Assembly (NCBI GenBank): GCA_963933115.1
Contig: CAWVSL010000019.1
Location: 1 to 44,444 of the forward strand
Direction: 5' to 3'
Length of the DNA: 44,444 nt
From: JALJPB01 sp963933115
GTDB taxonomy: Bacteria; Pseudomonadota; Gammaproteobacteria; Enterobacterales; Alteromonadaceae
Shown: in pieces, positions 42,495 through 44,444 of the stretch
Position numbering within the stretch: the first letter of the stretch is position 1
Layout of the letters: every line of letters begins with the position of its first letter
The notes under the pieces: generated by a model
Seen by the model: the letters and a program-made list of their open reading frames with translations, nothing else
Databases searched by the model: none
Told to the model about the DNA's origin: nothing
Position numbers and translations under genes: made by a program

Positions 42495-44207
42495 ATGGAC
42501 AGCATAAAAATGATTGAGTTACTTAATAAAAAGATTGTGCGCGAAACTAAAATCCGAAAGGTAGCTGAAGCCCTATTGGAACAAAAAAGTACAGAGTTGT
42601 ACTACGCTAAATTACTTGTTGAGGACTCTTTAGTTATAGTTAAAAAGCAAGCTCAACAAAAAGAGAACCTTCGTTTTTTCACAAAAGAATTAGAAACAAT
42701 ATTATTAACTTATAACTCTCAATTATTACAAACACCCCCTTCAACTGCAGTGATACATAAACTATTGAGCGACCTAACCAACATAGAAAACATTAAAGCA
42801 GTTCGTTTCTCTACCACTTTAAAAGTATTAGAAAAAAAAAGTTTACAGACAAGTGATAAGTGTGATTTTTATGATTTTCCAATCACGAAAAACAATATTC
42901 AATGGAAAGGCGATTATTCACAGTTTTGTTCATATTTACATTTTGGTTCTAAAAAAGTGGGTGAATTACACTTTATCTTTACCATAGCGCCTAATGAAAC
43001 CTGGCATAGCACTATTGAAAAACAATATTCTCTAATTACAGATATGATTAGTGCTTCATTGCAACGTCAATTGTTACTTAATAAAACGATTAGAGAAAAA
43101 GTGCGGGCGGAAAAATCAGAGAAGGCTACTCGTGAGTTTGTTGCAATGATCAACCACGAATTAAGGACGCCTTTAAATGGTTTACTTGGTGCCGCCGAAC
43201 TCATAGAGGCGACATCTATAACACACCATCAACAAAAATTACTTAACACAGTACACCAAGCTGGCGAAATGCTCCGAGTTATCATTAATGACTTACTAGA
43301 TATTAGTAAGATTAATGCAGGTATGATGGACTTGAAGTTAGTGAGGTTTTGTCCTAGAACTTTAATTAGAACCGTTAAACAGATATTTGAATCTAAAATG
43401 AAAGCAAAAGACCTTATATTTAATTGTGAGTTCGATAAATTTATTCCTCAAAACCTTCTGGGCGATTCTGATAGAGTTAAACAAATACTAATAAACCTTA
43501 TTGGTAATTCGGTCAAATTCACTGATCAAGGTGAAATACACTTAGCCGTTTCATGGAAAGGTACTTCACTCATTTTTATTATTTCTGATACTGGATGTGG
43601 AATTCCAATAACCAAGCAATCAACCTTATTTGATCCATTTATACAGGTTGATAATTCTAGCCAAAGGAAATTTGAAGGTACCGGCTTGGGTCTATCTATT
43701 TGTAAGTATTTGGTTGAGCTAATGGAAGGCAACATAAGCTTTACCAGTGAACTAAACAAGGGCACTGAATTTATAGTTTCTATTCCTTTAGAAACCATAT
43801 CAGCAGTAGTAGAAAATACTATTGAAGCTAAGAAAATTAATCGTCCAATAGAAAGATTAAAAATCTTAGCTGTTGAAGATATTAAAATGAATCAAGCAAT
43901 ATTAGGGATGATGTTGGATGAGTTCAATATTGAGCACCAATTCTCAGATAATGGTCAATTGGCACTTGAAGTTCTAAAAGAAAACGAATTTGATATTATT
44001 TTAATGGATTGTCGTATGCTCATTTTAGATGGTTTTCAAACAACAAAAACTCTACGTAGTCTCGGTTATACCCGACCAATAATTGCCATCACCGCAGGAA
44101 CTACATCATTTAAGACTTCAGAGTGTATATCTTCGGGCATGGACGATATTTTATATAAACCTTACAAACTAGAAGAATTAAATTTAATATTAAAAAAATG
44201 GGCCTGA
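42495..44207 (+). CDS. H-NOX-associated hybrid histidine kinase
   Basis: A 570-residue soluble kinase; no membrane helix. ATG 42495 is chosen because AGGTGA lies 5 nt upstream; a GTG at 42486 overlaps the H-NOX stop. The first 200 residues are coiled and undefined and likely receive the H-NOX. The HisKA box FVAMINHELRTPLNGL has His at about 221. The ATPase domain has NLIGNSVKFTDQGE, SDTGCGI and GTGLGLSI. A C-terminal receiver (about 450-570) has LKILAVEDIKMNQ, ILMDCRM with the acceptor Asp near 505, ITAG and YKPY. It resembles HnoK of Shewanella and Vibrio, with a receiver attached, which implies a phosphorelay through a separate Hpt protein not in this window. Confidence 0.92.
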   Translation: MDSIKMIELLNKKIVRETKIRKVAEALLEQKSTELYYAKLLVEDSLVIVKKQAQQKENLRFFTKELETILLTYNSQLLQTPPSTAVIHKLLSDLTNIENIKAVRFSTTLKVLEKKSLQTSDKCDFYDFPITKNNIQWKGDYSQFCSYLHFGSKKVGELHFIFTIAPNETWHSTIEKQYSLITDMISASLQRQLLLNKTIREKVRAEKSEKATREFVAMINHELRTPLNGLLGAAELIEATSITHHQQKLLNTVHQAGEMLRVIINDLLDISKINAGMMDLKLVRFCPRTLIRTVKQIFESKMKAKDLIFNCEFDKFIPQNLLGDSDRVKQILINLIGNSVKFTDQGEIHLAVSWKGTSLIFIISDTGCGIPITKQSTLFDPFIQVDNSSQRKFEGTGLGLSICKYLVELMEGNISFTSELNKGTEFIVSIPLETISAVVENTIEAKKINRPIERLKILAVEDIKMNQAILGMMLDEFNIEHQFSDNGQLALEVLKENEFDIILMDCRMLILDGFQTTKTLRSLGYTRPIIAITAGTTSFKTSECISSGMDDILYKPYKLEELNLILKKWA

Positions 44208-44372
44208 TACATAGAAGCTATTACATGACTCAATGAAATATCATCCTTATCTAGAGTATATAAGTTGCAACCAATCTTTCTTTTCCAAGAAAAGTTAACT
44301 TATAAGGAACTAACATCCTCTTACTTCACGAAAGCTAACAGTTTAAACTTATTTAATTTTATTCCAGACAGC

Positions 44373-44400
44373 AAAAAGCCCGACACATGGTGTCGGGCTT
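44373..44400 (-). terminator. Terminator of the rRNA operon
   Basis: AAGCCCGACAC and GTGTCGGGCTT form an 11-bp perfect stem around ATG, followed on the minus strand by TTT. It lies 12 bp past the 5S end. It also separates the rRNA operon from the convergent kinase gene. Confidence 0.92.
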
Positions 44401-44411
44401 CTCTAAATGAG

Positions 44412-44444
44412 AAGTCTAGCAATGTCCTACTCTCACATGGGAAC
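44412..44444 (-). rRNA. rrf: 5S rRNA, 3' end (cut by window edge)
   Basis: The minus strand reads GTTCCCATGTGAGAGTAGG, then ACATTGCTAGAC, matching the conserved 3' end of gammaproteobacterial 5S rRNA (E. coli CCCCATGCGAGAGTAGG...GCCAGGC). Only the last 33 bases are inside the window. The rest of the rRNA operon should continue to the right. Confidence 0.93.

Noticed and set aside
1..44444. CRISPR arrays, prophage structural genes, biosynthetic clusters
   Set aside because: None seen: no regularly spaced repeats and no phage or assembly-line proteins.

Overview
The window looks like a chromosome segment of a marine, low-GC gammaproteobacterium of the Alteromonadales, most like Colwelliaceae (Colwellia, Cognaticolwellia or Thalassotalea). 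This rests on protein similarity and gene order recalled from memory, not on a search. The anchor is the rpsU-yqeY-dnaG-rpoD block with tsaD, plsY, folB, folK and uppP beside it. Other typical genes are ettA, the hdfR/maoP divergent pair, cnoX, a lysidine-type tRNA-Ile(CAU) and the 3' end of a 5S rRNA at the right edge.

Layout. 1-1963 is an eroded accessory end. It holds the tail of a secreted polysaccharide-type protein, a scrap of mannonate dehydratase (uxuA), a broken tyrosine recombinase and a truncated serine recombinase, the last only 13 bp from ettA. 1977-13147 carries housekeeping and regulatory genes: ettA, a PilZ protein, an ACT-domain protein, a two-gene peptide-ligase/metallopeptidase pair, hdfR/maoP, an unknown protein with an internal duplication, an msrA pseudogene and two small secreted proteins. 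13237-18008 is a compact hydroxyproline-type catabolic locus: a proline-racemase-superfamily enzyme, a GntR/FCD regulator, a sodium:solute symporter and an Ldh2-type imino-acid reductase. Two nearly identical palindromic operators flank the regulator. 18265-31806 is the conserved core, interrupted between plsY and tsaD by a two-gene RND efflux pump.

32065-37190 is another eroded zone. An M28 peptidase lies between rpoD and a decayed second copy of the rpoD 3' end. It is followed by the tRNA, a small lipoprotein, a decayed DUF418 membrane-protein gene and a small TTG-start gene resembling a ribbon-helix-helix protein. 37193-41332 is a glucan locus: a GH16 lipoprotein behind a LytTR response regulator and a LytS-type histidine kinase. 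The kinase contains, between two membrane helices, a carbohydrate-enzyme-type beta-sandwich that appears circularly permuted. 41953-44207 is an H-NOX nitric-oxide sensor with its hybrid histidine kinase. The rrn operon comes in from the right on the minus strand.

The most novel item is the chimeric sensor kinase next to the GH16 enzyme, a candidate membrane sensor that reads glucan directly through an embedded carbohydrate-module-like domain. Also worth following are the ATP-grasp/DUF1704 pair, the Ser/Thr proline-racemase-family enzyme, the rpoD-tail duplication and several genes hidden by decay or by unusual start codons.
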